DNA of 64,000 nt from Thermodesulfobacteriota bacterium (GTDB lineage Bacteria > Desulfobacterota_D > UBA1144 > Nemesobacterales > UBA2774): NCBI GenBank assembly GCA_035325995.1, contig DAOKYU010000009.1:1-64000 (forward strand), given 5' to 3'. The notes below the pieces were generated by a model. The model was not told the DNA's origin. It ran no database searches and saw only the letters and a program-made list of their open reading frames with translations. The stretch's first letter is position 1; each line of letters begins with the position of its first letter. This document shows positions 32,598 through 41,821 of this stretch, piece by piece. The translations under genes were made by a program, and so were the position numbers.

Positions 32598-35500
32598 TGC
32601 CGTCGGACCTCAAGCAGCGCATCCATGCTGCCACCCTAAAGAGCCTTACGGCCCGCAACCGCTACAACGACCAGGTCACGGCCCAGCTTACCCAGGCGCT
32701 GAAACAGGCCGAAGACGAGGTCGCCCGCGCCATCCTCCAGTACCGCTCCCTCGGCTCCCTGCCGGACAACAAGCTCGCCGCCCTCAAGGGGCTGGAAAAG
32801 CTCCAGCTCGAACTCGACGACACCATGAAGCGGCTCAAACGGGAGCAGACCCTGCTCTTTCGCAAGACGACCAAGGACTCCTTCAAGCTCGGCATCCAGC
32901 AGGGAATCGGAGAGCTCGCCGACTCAGCGCTGCCGTTCTACGCCGACCTGAAGCCCGAGGGCATCGACAAGCTGGCCACCAAGGTGTTCACCATCGTCGA
33001 CACCAATGCCCTCGACTTCATGGCGCAGTACAACCTCACACTCGCCGGTGACGTCCACCGCGAACTCGCAGACGGCATCAAGCGCACCATCCTGAACGGC
33101 GTCGCCACGGGCAAGGGAGCCGACGACATCGTCCGGGATATGGGCAAGGTGATCGTCGACAAGGACTCCTTTCGCCAGGCCGGAAGCCGGGTGTTCAGCA
33201 AGGCGCAGTACCGCATGGAGATGATCGCCCGCACCGAGGTTCTCCGCGCCCACAACATGGGCAGGCTCAAGTTCCACGAGCGGGTCGGCATCCAGAAGCT
33301 GGAATGGCTGGCTATGGAGGACGAGCGCATGTGCCCGGTCTGCGGCGGCCTGGACGGCAAGACCTTTCCCATCGACAAGTTCCCCCAGCAACCCGCGCAT
33401 CCGCACTGCCGCTGCACCAACATCGTGGCCTGGCCGATGACCGTCTGCGGTAGCGAGATGGCCGCCAAGGCAGCCGCCCAGGCATCGCAGGGGGACGCAT
33501 GCATTCTCCCGCCCCATGTGCTGGAAGGCATGGCCGACGCCCAGGCCAAGGAGAACGCCAAGCTCAAGAGCGCCTTTGAAAACGGCGACATCGCCGACCT
33601 CGGTTCGCTGACGGTCAAACAGCTCCAGACCCTGGCGAAACAGAACGGCGTGGCCATTGCCCGGACCAAGGCCGATTTCATCAAGATGCTCGATCTGGCC
33701 GAACCGGGGATCGATCACGGCGACCTGGCCGGAGCGGCACTCAGCGCCAAGCTCAAGGAACACAAGATCGGCCTGCTGCGGACCAAGGAAGAACTGGTCG
33801 AGCTGCTCGGACTGAAGCAGGCGGAACTCAAACAGGCCAAGCTGCTCGCCGCCCAGTTGGCGAAGATCCCTCCCGCCGAGGGGCTGGAGGGCATGACCGC
33901 TCAGCAGCTCAAGGAGATGGCGAAGGAGAACGGTATCTCCCTCAACATGACCAAGCAGGAGACCATCGAGCTGCTGGATAAGCTGGAACCCGGCGTGGAT
34001 CACAGCGGCCTGATGGGCAAGGAACTCGCGGCGGCCAAACAGAAGCACGGCATCGGCATCCTCAAGAACAAGCAGCAGCTCGTTGAGGCGCTGCAGAAGA
34101 AGGCCGGTGCCGACATGGCCGAGTCGGTCAAGAAAAAGGCAGTCGACGAGGCCAAACAAAAGCTGCTCCTGAAACAGAAAACGGCACTCGAAGACGCCGC
34201 CAAGGCCGTGGTCGTTCCCGACACGCCGACCGGCTACAAGGATTTCCTCGACGCGATTGCCAAGGTGGAACAGGCGGTTTCCGGCGGCACAGATCTACCC
34301 CAGGATCTGCTGGCGGCCCACAGCAAGGAAATCGCCCTCAAGAAACAGCTCTTTCAGGATCAGATCGGCAAGCTGAAATCGACGGAGCTCAAGACGCTCG
34401 CCAAGGAGACCAAGGTCCAGTATTGGCAGTGGGCCAACAAAGACGAGCTGGCCACGCTCTTCACCGAGACCGATCCCGCGAAAATCAAAGCGGTTCAGGC
34501 CAGCATCGACACCAAGCACGCAGCCTGGGCCGAAAAACATGGCGGCAAGAAGAAAACCGCACCGGCCAAGCCCGCCACGCCGAAGAAAGAGCCACCGAAA
34601 CCGGCTCCGCAGCCGATCCCGGTCAAGCCGCCCGAGCCCAAGATCGGCAAGAAAGGCGCGGAGTTCGCCACCGTCGATACCGCGTGGCAGCAGAAGGGCC
34701 TGTCTTCGAAATTCAAGAAATCCGGCAAGGCCGCTGTCGGCGGCGCACACGAAAAGGAGTTCTGGACCGACGAAAACGGCGACAAATGGCTGTTCAAGCC
34801 CATTGGCCGCAAGGATGACGAGTTCATCGCTTTCGGAGAGGAAGCCGCGTACAAGATCGGTCGCCTGATCGACCCTCATTCCATCGAGGTGCGCACCATC
34901 CAGTTGAACGGCCGCACCGGCTCCATCCAGAAATGGCGCACCGATCTGCGGGACGACTTCGATTTTCGCAACATCCTGCCCCAGGATCTGACCACCATCG
35001 AACTGGAGCAGATCCAGCGCGAGCATGTGGTCGACTGGCTGATCGCCAACCACGACGGACACTCCAAGCAATTCATCCGCGCCCGGGACGGTCGCGTCTA
35101 CGGCATCGACAAAGGCCAGGCCTTCAAGTTTCTGGGTCAGGACAAGCTCTCGCTCGACTATCACCCCAACGGCGTCTGCGGCGAGGAAGAGCCGTTTTAC
35201 AACAAGGTCTTCCGGGCGGCCAAGGAAGGGAAGGTACGGGTCGATCCGAACGCGACCCTGCGCTACATCCAGGAAGTCGAAAAGATCGCCGACGAGGATT
35301 ACCTCGATCTGCTGCGGCCTTACGCCGAGGGACGGTTCGCCAAGGACCCGGCCGGGCTGCGGCATTTCTACGATCTGGCCTTGGAGCGGAAACACAATCT
35401 CCGGCGGGACTTCGAGGGTTATTACGCCGATGTGCTGGGGGATCGGGGCTTCCGTTTCGACAAGCTGAGCGCCGCCACCGGCAAGAAAAAGCTGCTCTCC

Positions 35501-37186
35501 TCCGCCGAAGAGACCCTGGTCGAGGAGGCCCGCAAACTCGGCTGGCAAGGCAAGACGTTGCCCTTCGACAGCGGCGACGTGGAGGACCAGAACGCGCTGA
35601 TCTTCACTGAGAGCTTCAAGGGGAAGAAGCGCACCGTGGTGAAGATGAAGATCCGGCCGGACACCGACCGCCGCATCGACGAGGTGCTGCGCAGGTATGT
35701 GCAGACGGCTGCCGGGGAAAAGGGACAACCGCTGGTCGAAGACAGCTTCTTTCCGACGATTCTGGACGCCGTCAAAAACGTCAATTTCCACGTGGGCGAC
35801 GGCAAGTACAACCGGACCAAGATCGACAAGGCCCTGCGCCTGCGCAAGAAACTGGAGACCCTACAAAAGAGCGCCGACCCCAAGGTCAAGGAGATGGCGG
35901 ACCATTATCTGAAATGGGTCAAGGAGATCGAAGAATCCGTCGACTGGGACCGGGCCACCAACGGCGTTTTTGAGCAGTATCTGCCCAAGCTCGACGCGCA
36001 GAAACCCAAGGAGAAACCGCCGTTCAAGGTGGAACGCGGCAAGGTGACCCACACCAAGCGCAGGATCAGTTCCGGCACCATCACCGTCGAGGCCGACGAC
36101 ATCGACAACCGGACGCTGTTCAATCACAACTCCCGCATGCAGGACGGGCACCAGTACACCGTCACCTTCGAGGACGGCACCCGGGTCCGCTATCGCCCCT
36201 GGTCGGACACCAACCTTTATGCCCAGCGCGGAGAGCTGGAAATGATCCTGGATGGCGATGCCACCCCCGGACGGGTCGAAGCGATGCTGGAAAAGCTCGA
36301 ACAGCTCGGCATCGACACCCGGGTGGCCACGGCGGAAAACGCGGAGCAGATGTATCTCGAAAAGCTCGCCTACATCCGCAAGACCGACAAGAGCGCCGAC
36401 TACAAACGACTGCAGAAATCCCTCGACGACCGCAACGCCACCACCACCGAGCGGGTCCAGGCTCTGCGCGGCTATTGGCAAAAGGAACTTGGCGTCCAGG
36501 ACATCACCCAGCTTTCCGGATACAACCCGCTGGGCGAATATCAGGCGGGCTTTCTGGACCGCGACGCCAAGGGCGGATACCGGCACCAGCTCCGGTTCGA
36601 CATCACTGAGGAGGACCTGGAAAAACAGATGAAGGGCTATTCGCTGGTCCACGATCTGACCAACGGCGAGAGTATGTCCGGCTTCATCGACTTGATCATG
36701 GAGAACAACGGAGCCATGGTCAGCACGGTCGAGAAGATGCGCATGGGCGTGGCTCCGGGCGGAATGTCCCCGGTGGCTGACATGCAGACCGGCGGCGCGA
36801 GCTATTTCTTCACCCGGATCAAGAAGCAACCGGCCAGCGACGCCTCACCGGCCCTCTATTTCAAGAAACAGATGCTGCGGCGCATGGACGCCATCAGCTA
36901 CGACCATGACGCCTACGGCAAGGTGATTGATGACTACGTGCAGCGCAACCGGGGGGCCAGCATCGACGACTGGAAGCGGTTCTCGCAGCGCCATGGCAAC
37001 GAGACCATCTTCAAATACTCGGTGACGCTGCTGGACAACATCGAATTCATCGTCGCCAGAAGCGACAACGAACGCCGGGAGATCATCCAGAGTTTCACCC
37101 GGCGCGGCATCAAGAAACTGCCCGACGGGCGCAAGGTGGAGGACATCGTCCATACCCCGCAAAGCTGGAGCAAACGCAAACAATGA
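32597..37186 (+). CDS. giant MuF-type head protein with kinase-like module
   Basis: The 1,529-aa protein begins with a phage Mu F-like (SPP1 gp7) minor head domain: RTEVLRAHNMGRLKFHE near 212 and the Cys motif CPVCGGLDGK...HPHCRC near 247-275. Residues about 335-645 carry four or five SAP/Rho-N-like repeats (MTAQQLKEMAKENGISLNMTKQ type). A Lys/Pro linker leads to a module resembling HipA/phosphatidylinositol-kinase folds: WLFKP (K734), EEAAYKIGRLI, GSIQKW, NHDGHSKQ (N818, D820) and GIDKGQAF (D838). A second unknown region of about 550 residues follows, ending in a basic tail. MuF proteins enter the capsid and can be ejected with DNA, so the extra domains may be delivered into the host; that is inference. 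Confidence 0.82.
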   Translation: MPSDLKQRIHAATLKSLTARNRYNDQVTAQLTQALKQAEDEVARAILQYRSLGSLPDNKLAALKGLEKLQLELDDTMKRLKREQTLLFRKTTKDSFKLGIQQGIGELADSALPFYADLKPEGIDKLATKVFTIVDTNALDFMAQYNLTLAGDVHRELADGIKRTILNGVATGKGADDIVRDMGKVIVDKDSFRQAGSRVFSKAQYRMEMIARTEVLRAHNMGRLKFHERVGIQKLEWLAMEDERMCPVCGGLDGKTFPIDKFPQQPAHPHCRCTNIVAWPMTVCGSEMAAKAAAQASQGDACILPPHVLEGMADAQAKENAKLKSAFENGDIADLGSLTVKQLQTLAKQNGVAIARTKADFIKMLDLAEPGIDHGDLAGAALSAKLKEHKIGLLRTKEELVELLGLKQAELKQAKLLAAQLAKIPPAEGLEGMTAQQLKEMAKENGISLNMTKQETIELLDKLEPGVDHSGLMGKELAAAKQKHGIGILKNKQQLVEALQKKAGADMAESVKKKAVDEAKQKLLLKQKTALEDAAKAVVVPDTPTGYKDFLDAIAKVEQAVSGGTDLPQDLLAAHSKEIALKKQLFQDQIGKLKSTELKTLAKETKVQYWQWANKDELATLFTETDPAKIKAVQASIDTKHAAWAEKHGGKKKTAPAKPATPKKEPPKPAPQPIPVKPPEPKIGKKGAEFATVDTAWQQKGLSSKFKKSGKAAVGGAHEKEFWTDENGDKWLFKPIGRKDDEFIAFGEEAAYKIGRLIDPHSIEVRTIQLNGRTGSIQKWRTDLRDDFDFRNILPQDLTTIELEQIQREHVVDWLIANHDGHSKQFIRARDGRVYGIDKGQAFKFLGQDKLSLDYHPNGVCGEEEPFYNKVFRAAKEGKVRVDPNATLRYIQEVEKIADEDYLDLLRPYAEGRFAKDPAGLRHFYDLALERKHNLRRDFEGYYADVLGDRGFRFDKLSAATGKKKLLSSAEETLVEEARKLGWQGKTLPFDSGDVEDQNALIFTESFKGKKRTVVKMKIRPDTDRRIDEVLRRYVQTAAGEKGQPLVEDSFFPTILDAVKNVNFHVGDGKYNRTKIDKALRLRKKLETLQKSADPKVKEMADHYLKWVKEIEESVDWDRATNGVFEQYLPKLDAQKPKEKPPFKVERGKVTHTKRRISSGTITVEADDIDNRTLFNHNSRMQDGHQYTVTFEDGTRVRYRPWSDTNLYAQRGELEMILDGDATPGRVEAMLEKLEQLGIDTRVATAENAEQMYLEKLAYIRKTDKSADYKRLQKSLDDRNATTTERVQALRGYWQKELGVQDITQLSGYNPLGEYQAGFLDRDAKGGYRHQLRFDITEEDLEKQMKGYSLVHDLTNGESMSGFIDLIMENNGAMVSTVEKMRMGVAPGGMSPVADMQTGGASYFFTRIKKQPASDASPALYFKKQMLRRMDAISYDHDAYGKVIDDYVQRNRGASIDDWKRFSQRHGNETIFKYSVTLLDNIEFIVARSDNERREIIQSFTRRGIKKLPDGRKVEDIVHTPQSWSKRKQ

Positions 37187-37695
37187 CCATGAAGGACTTT
37201 ATCGAGCAGGAGAAACGAAGGCTGCAGGAAGCGCTGCACTGGTTCAACAACCGGGGCAGCCGCATGACCCTAAGGGAATCCGGGGATCTCTTTCTGGATA
37301 CCCTGGTGGACAGCTTCACCGTCACCCGGATCGCACCCCATTTCGACGCCGTAGGCAACCATCTGCGCACCGATTTCTGGCTGTTGTGGAAGGCGCTTGG
37401 CTACGACGAAGGCTTTCAGCACGCCCACACCGTCAAGGTCGTCGATGTCCGGGTCGAAGATACCCTGACGGCCGAACATGACGGCAAGGAGGCCGAAGGC
37501 TGGCTGATTGTCGAGCTGACCGACGATCTGGGCCGGATTCACCATGTCGAAATGATGGAGCCGGTCTCGGAGCCCGAGCTCGCGGCGGACTGGCAACGCT
37601 GGATCGCCTACCGCCAGAAAAACGCCGAAAGATTCCGCCGGATCGACGCCCAGCTTCTGGCCGAGCATCTCCGGATCGCGGAGGACTGGTCATGA
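37183..37695 (+). CDS. phage head-region protein of unknown function
   Basis: The 170-aa acidic protein has no recognised motif. Residues 45-75 contain HFDAVGNHLRTDFWLLWKALGYDEG and 85-130 a beta-rich stretch (VKVVDVRVEDTLTAEHDGKEAEGWLIVELTDDLGRIHHVEM). It overlaps both neighbours by 4 bases and is thus translated with the MuF protein. Confidence 0.7.
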   Translation: MTMKDFIEQEKRRLQEALHWFNNRGSRMTLRESGDLFLDTLVDSFTVTRIAPHFDAVGNHLRTDFWLLWKALGYDEGFQHAHTVKVVDVRVEDTLTAEHDGKEAEGWLIVELTDDLGRIHHVEMMEPVSEPELAADWQRWIAYRQKNAERFRRIDAQLLAEHLRIAEDWS

Positions 37696-38045
37696 AACTG
37701 CGCTATATGCTCGACTCGATAATCGCAGACCGGCAAGCCACCGCCCCGGAATACGTGCCCGTGGGCGTCTGGGTTCAGGGGCCGGGTCCCGGTCTGGATG
37801 TGGAGATGTACTATCTCGACCGTGGGCCGAACGGGCTTGCCGACCGCAGGGACGAGGCCGCCTGGGTGGTCAACCGTCTGGTCGAGGCCGGGGCCACCTC
37901 GCTTCCGGCGGATTTTCTCGAATACCACCGGCTGTCCCGCTCCCCCTATGACGGGTTCTTTTCCGAGATCACCGAGAGCGACGAATACCCCTCCCTCGAC
38001 GCCTGCGGCAAGGCCGTTCTGACCCGTCTGAACCCCGCCCGCTGA
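37692..38045 (+). CDS. phage head-region protein of unknown function
   Basis: The 117-aa acidic protein (MYYLDRGPNGLADRRDEAAWVVNRLVEAGATSLPADFLEYHRL) is coupled by a 4-base overlap to the previous gene and ends the operon just before copy 5 of the bipartite element. No family recognised. Confidence 0.7.
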   Translation: MKLRYMLDSIIADRQATAPEYVPVGVWVQGPGPGLDVEMYYLDRGPNGLADRRDEAAWVVNRLVEAGATSLPADFLEYHRLSRSPYDGFFSEITESDEYPSLDACGKAVLTRLNPAR

Positions 38046-38061
38046 AATTCGCCGTCACCCT

Positions 38062-38092
38062 CCGACACATCGCCGACGCTTCCGGTAAGTAA
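38062..38092 (+). promoter_or_regulatory. bipartite phage promoter-like element, copy 5
   Basis: CCGAC (38062-38066), 15 bases, CCGGTAAGTAA (38082-38092), 56 bases before ATG 38149. A 9-bp stem with one mismatch follows (38102-38110 with 38116-38124). Confidence 0.8.
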
Positions 38093-38148
38093 CCGCTGAA
38101 CGCTCCCCGCAGGTCGCGGAGAGCACAGCAAACTGACCGGAGACGTTG

Positions 38149-40545
38149 ATGGAACTGTTCGCCACAGACCTGGAAAGGCTGGCGTTTCTACTGGAGGCCG
38201 ATGCGGCGCTGACTCTCGATCCCGACACGCTCGGGACCGAGGCCGCCGAACAGTCCGCTCCTGAAGAGCTCCCTCCCGAGAAACGCCCCAAGTACATCAC
38301 CAACTACATCGGCAGTAAGCAGAAGCTCGTCGACTGGATCTGGAAGCATACCCCGGAAGGCACTGGCACGGTGCTGGACGCCTTTTCGGGGTCTGCGGTC
38401 GTGGCCTACATGTACAAGACCAAAGGCCTCCAGGTCATCGCCAACGACCGGCTCCGCTACTGCCATCACGCCGCCAAGGCGATCATCGAGAACAACTCGG
38501 TTCGCCTGAGCGAGGACGAGATCGAGGCGCTCCTGGCCGACAACGCCAAGGCGGGCAGCTTCGTTCAGGACAACTTCAAGGGCATCTTCTTCGCCAAGGG
38601 CGTCCATGCGCTGATCGACACCATCCGCGCCAACTGCGACAAGCTCTCCGGCTTCAAGAAAGATATCGCCCTGTTCGGCCTCGGCAAAACCTGCATGAGC
38701 GGCAAGGGTGGCTTCGGCCACTTCTCGTCGTCCACCGATTATGGCCGCCGCCAGGACACTCCCGACGAGTTCAAGGATCGCCTGCGCAAGAACCTGCAGC
38801 GCATCAACGCCCTGGTCTTCGACAACGACAAGGAGAACAAGGCATACCGGCAGGACATCAACGATCTGCTGCCGAAAGCCAAGGCGGATCTGGCCTACTT
38901 CGATCCGCCTTACGCCACCGAGTTTTCGACCACCAACTACGAGCGGGCCTACCACTTCGTGGAGGGGCTCATGACCTATTGGGAAGGGCTCGAAATCAAA
39001 GCCGACACCAAGGTCAAGTATTACGAGACCGACCACAAGACCGTCACCAAGGCCAACGCCAGCGAGTTCTTCCAGACCTTTCTCGGCAACGCCAAGCACA
39101 TCCCGCACTGGCTGATCTCCTATCGCGATCACGCCTATCCCAACGAGCAGGAGATGAAGCGGATCATCGGCTCCTTTGGCAAGCAGAGCCGGATGAAGTC
39201 CAAGGATCACCACTACGCCATCACTTCCAAGCACGGCGAGGCTTCCAACGCCAAGGAGCGTCTGTTCGTCTGCGCTCCCGGGGCCAAGGCCAGCGCCGAG
39301 CGGGAGGAGAAACCCGTTCCGATGGCTGCCGCCGCGAACTTCCACACCAGCATCCCCGTGGACATCCGGCTGGGCGAAGGCGAACGCCTCACGACCGAGG
39401 CCATGGATGTCGGCTCGGCGGGCGACCCCCAGTTCAGCTTCGTGCTCTGCCGCACCGGCACCAACAAGAACGGCGACCACTTCACCGCCGAGGAGTTGTC
39501 CGGTCGGCACATGACGGCCGTGAACAAGAAGGTCGATCTGCAGCATTCGCAGGAGTTCAACGACATCGTTGGTGGCATCGTCGCCGCCGACTACCTGGAG
39601 GACGACAACGGGGGCCGCGTGGAATGCGTCGGCGAGCTGTACGTCCACGACACCCCGGCCGCCCGGCTGGCCTACAAGCTGATGAAGCGCGGGATCATCT
39701 CCCAGGTCTCCATGGAGTGCGACTACCAGGAAGGCGAATGCTCGGTCTGCCACAAGCGCTTCCAGAACAAGGCCGACTACTGCACCCACCTGCGCAAATT
39801 CAAGGGCCGTGATTTCAACGGCCAACCCGTTTTCGAGATTCTGCACGGCGTCACTTTCACCGGACTGGGACTGCTCGACCGCAAAGGCGCGGACGAGAAC
39901 GCCAGGATTCTGCAGGTGGCGTCCCTTCAGAGCCAGCCCGACCAATCCCAACCCGAAGGAGATTCCACGATGGAAGACAAAACCAAACCCACCGATGACC
40001 AGGCCGTCGAAGCGGCCAAGAAGAAACCGGCCCAGCAGGAAGGCGATCCTGCCCGCGTTACCGACCTGGAAAAGGAAAACCGGCAGCTCAAGGCCCAGGT
40101 CGCCGAGCTGCAGAAACGCGTCCAGGAACTGGAAGCCGAACAAAAGGCGGCCGCCTGCCGCTCCCGGGCCAAGAAGCTGCTCACCCGTCTGGAGAAGCAG
40201 GGACTCTCCTTCGCTTCCGAGGAGGACCGGGAAGCCGAACTGAAACGCCTGGCCGAACTGTCCGACGAAGCCTTCGCCGCCACCGAGGCTGCTTACGAAC
40301 GCCTGCCCAAGTCGGCCAAAGCGGACAAGGACAAGGAAGAGAAACCCGCCGACAGCGACCAGGGCGGCAAGCCCGCCGCCAAGGCCTCGACGGAAACCCC
40401 GCTGCGCAGCGACGCCGGTGTCCGGCCCCACGATGTGGACGACCGCAAGGTGTCGCTCGAGGACCGCCTGCGCGACGGGTTCATGGCCGCTTACCGCAAC
40501 CGTGTCGGCGAGGACTCTCCCGAACACTCGGAAATCAACGCATAA
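38149..40545 (+). CDS. DNA adenine methyltransferase / prohead protease / scaffold fusion
   Basis: One 798-aa frame joins three functions. Residues about 45-395 form a D12-class adenine methyltransferase: NYIGSKQKLVDWI near 51, the SAM-binding VLDAFSGS near 75, and catalytic DPPY at 252-255. Residues about 400-600 resemble an S78/XkdF-like capsid maturation protease: KVDLQHSQ (H466) and ISQVSMEC (S521 or S518), interrupted by a small zinc-finger-like C531-x2-C534-x10-C545-x-H547. Residues 608-798 are a charged coiled-coil scaffold. Protease and scaffold are usual before the decoration and capsid genes; a methyltransferase at the front is not. The ATG at 38149 follows GGAG; an in-frame TTG lies 3 bases earlier. 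Confidence 0.88.
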   Translation: MELFATDLERLAFLLEADAALTLDPDTLGTEAAEQSAPEELPPEKRPKYITNYIGSKQKLVDWIWKHTPEGTGTVLDAFSGSAVVAYMYKTKGLQVIANDRLRYCHHAAKAIIENNSVRLSEDEIEALLADNAKAGSFVQDNFKGIFFAKGVHALIDTIRANCDKLSGFKKDIALFGLGKTCMSGKGGFGHFSSSTDYGRRQDTPDEFKDRLRKNLQRINALVFDNDKENKAYRQDINDLLPKAKADLAYFDPPYATEFSTTNYERAYHFVEGLMTYWEGLEIKADTKVKYYETDHKTVTKANASEFFQTFLGNAKHIPHWLISYRDHAYPNEQEMKRIIGSFGKQSRMKSKDHHYAITSKHGEASNAKERLFVCAPGAKASAEREEKPVPMAAAANFHTSIPVDIRLGEGERLTTEAMDVGSAGDPQFSFVLCRTGTNKNGDHFTAEELSGRHMTAVNKKVDLQHSQEFNDIVGGIVAADYLEDDNGGRVECVGELYVHDTPAARLAYKLMKRGIISQVSMECDYQEGECSVCHKRFQNKADYCTHLRKFKGRDFNGQPVFEILHGVTFTGLGLLDRKGADENARILQVASLQSQPDQSQPEGDSTMEDKTKPTDDQAVEAAKKKPAQQEGDPARVTDLEKENRQLKAQVAELQKRVQELEAEQKAAACRSRAKKLLTRLEKQGLSFASEEDREAELKRLAELSDEAFAATEAAYERLPKSAKADKDKEEKPADSDQGGKPAAKASTETPLRSDAGVRPHDVDDRKVSLEDRLRDGFMAAYRNRVGEDSPEHSEINA
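39970..40545 (+). CDS. nested scaffold protein from an internal start
   Basis: AAGGAG at 39956-39961 lies 8 bases before an in-frame ATG at 39970 (residue 608 of the fusion). Starting there gives a 191-aa acidic coiled-coil protein (EKENRQLKAQVAELQKRVQEL). This mirrors lambda C/Nu3, where the scaffold is the separately initiated C-terminal part of the protease gene. The start begins exactly after the protease domain, which supports it. Confidence 0.65.
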   Translation: MEDKTKPTDDQAVEAAKKKPAQQEGDPARVTDLEKENRQLKAQVAELQKRVQELEAEQKAAACRSRAKKLLTRLEKQGLSFASEEDREAELKRLAELSDEAFAATEAAYERLPKSAKADKDKEEKPADSDQGGKPAAKASTETPLRSDAGVRPHDVDDRKVSLEDRLRDGFMAAYRNRVGEDSPEHSEINA

Positions 40546-40557
40546 GGAGGAAACACC

Positions 40558-40920
40558 ATGTCATTCATCAATCCGTGTCACCGCAGCCTCGCCTATGGCG
40601 ACGGCCACATCCAGGGCGACGGCCAGCTTGGCCAGGTGGTCCGCGTGGTCGGCGACGACCTGTTCGCCGTCAACACCGATCCCACCAAGCGTTCCTTCGG
40701 CATCCTGATCAAGGACTACGCCGGTGGCGAAATGCCCGGTATCTACTGCGATGGCGGCGTCTACGAGACCGACGCCTTCGAAGGGACCGTCGTCGCCGGA
40801 GACGACCTGAAAGTTTCGGCGGGCGGTCGCCTGACCAACGGTGTCGCGGCCGGAGAGCACGTGGTCGCCCACGCCATTTCCGTACAGAGCGGCGTCCTCA
40901 AATTTCGACTGCTCGTCTAA
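40558..40920 (+). CDS. head decoration-like protein
   Basis: The 120-aa beta-rich, Gly-rich protein sits between protease/scaffold and the major capsid gene, the place of lambda gpD-type decoration proteins. It has repeated short strands (VVRVVGDDLFAVNTD, YETDAFEGTVVAGDDLKVSAGGRL) rather than a recognisable enzyme motif. AAGGAGG precedes the ATG. Function inferred from position. Confidence 0.65.
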   Translation: MSFINPCHRSLAYGDGHIQGDGQLGQVVRVVGDDLFAVNTDPTKRSFGILIKDYAGGEMPGIYCDGGVYETDAFEGTVVAGDDLKVSAGGRLTNGVAAGEHVVAHAISVQSGVLKFRLLV

Positions 40921-40938
40921 CCCAAGGAGCCAACGCAC

Positions 40939-41802
40939 ATGAAAACCAATCAGTTGAAGATCCACTCCCAGGAGTACATGGAAACCATGGCGCGGCTCAT
41001 GAGCGAGGCTCTCGAGTCGCCCGAAGGCATGCGGGCGCTTGCCGCCGCCATTGCCGCGCCCATCGAACAGGAGATCAAGCGCAAGGAGATCTCCTCGCTG
41101 CTGCTCACCAAGCACACGCTGCCCAAGGGCGAACGTCCGGTTTACCAGAAGAAACCGACCGTCAAGGCCCACTGGATCAGCAAGGACGGCGACGCCCAGG
41201 AGCAGGAGGTGGGCAAGGACGAAGTCGAGTTCCCCACCAATCGCATCCACTCCAATCCGATGGTGGACGTGTCCGTCCTCAAGAACGGCAACATCGGCAC
41301 GCTGATGGACATCCAGACCAGCGCAGCCGACGCCATCCGCAAGGAGATGGACCGCCGCACCATCTCGGTGCTCTCCTCGGCCATCCCGGCGACCAACACC
41401 ATCGAGGTCACCGGCGACCTGCTCACCGAAGAGGCGCTGAACGAAGCCATCTCGATCATCGAGGACCTGGAGCTGTCGGTGAAGTACATCGTCATGCGCG
41501 GCCGCCGGTTCAACGACATGCGCGGCTGGAACCTCGATCCCCAGACCAAGCTCGAGCTGCGCCAGAAGGGTGTCATCAAGAACTACGGCACCGGCGGCAT
41601 TCTGCTGACCGCCTCCATGCCGCTGGACGAGATCATCATCGTCCCGGATGAAGAGGTCGGAAAGATGCCGGTGCGCGAAAACCTGAAGACGGAGTCCATC
41701 GATCAGAAGACCCGCTTCAAGACCGGCTGGCTGGTGTGGTCCGAGATCGGTCAGGGCATTACCCGCCCTGACATCATGGCCAAGGTCAAACTGGTTCCGT
41801 AA
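40939..41802 (+). CDS. major capsid protein
   Basis: The 287-aa protein occupies the major capsid position and has HK97-like features: an N-terminal helical arm (residues 1-55), an extended-loop region, a long helix (DIQTSAADAIRKEMDRRTISVL) and a P-domain-like stretch (YIVMRGRRFNDMRGW), ending with LVWSEIGQGITRPDIMAKVKLV. It is somewhat short for the class. AAGGAG is 8-10 bases upstream. Confidence 0.82.
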   Translation: MKTNQLKIHSQEYMETMARLMSEALESPEGMRALAAAIAAPIEQEIKRKEISSLLLTKHTLPKGERPVYQKKPTVKAHWISKDGDAQEQEVGKDEVEFPTNRIHSNPMVDVSVLKNGNIGTLMDIQTSAADAIRKEMDRRTISVLSSAIPATNTIEVTGDLLTEEALNEAISIIEDLELSVKYIVMRGRRFNDMRGWNLDPQTKLELRQKGVIKNYGTGGILLTASMPLDEIIIVPDEEVGKMPVRENLKTESIDQKTRFKTGWLVWSEIGQGITRPDIMAKVKLVP

Positions 41803-41821
41803 TCTTAGGAGGTGACGTGAG

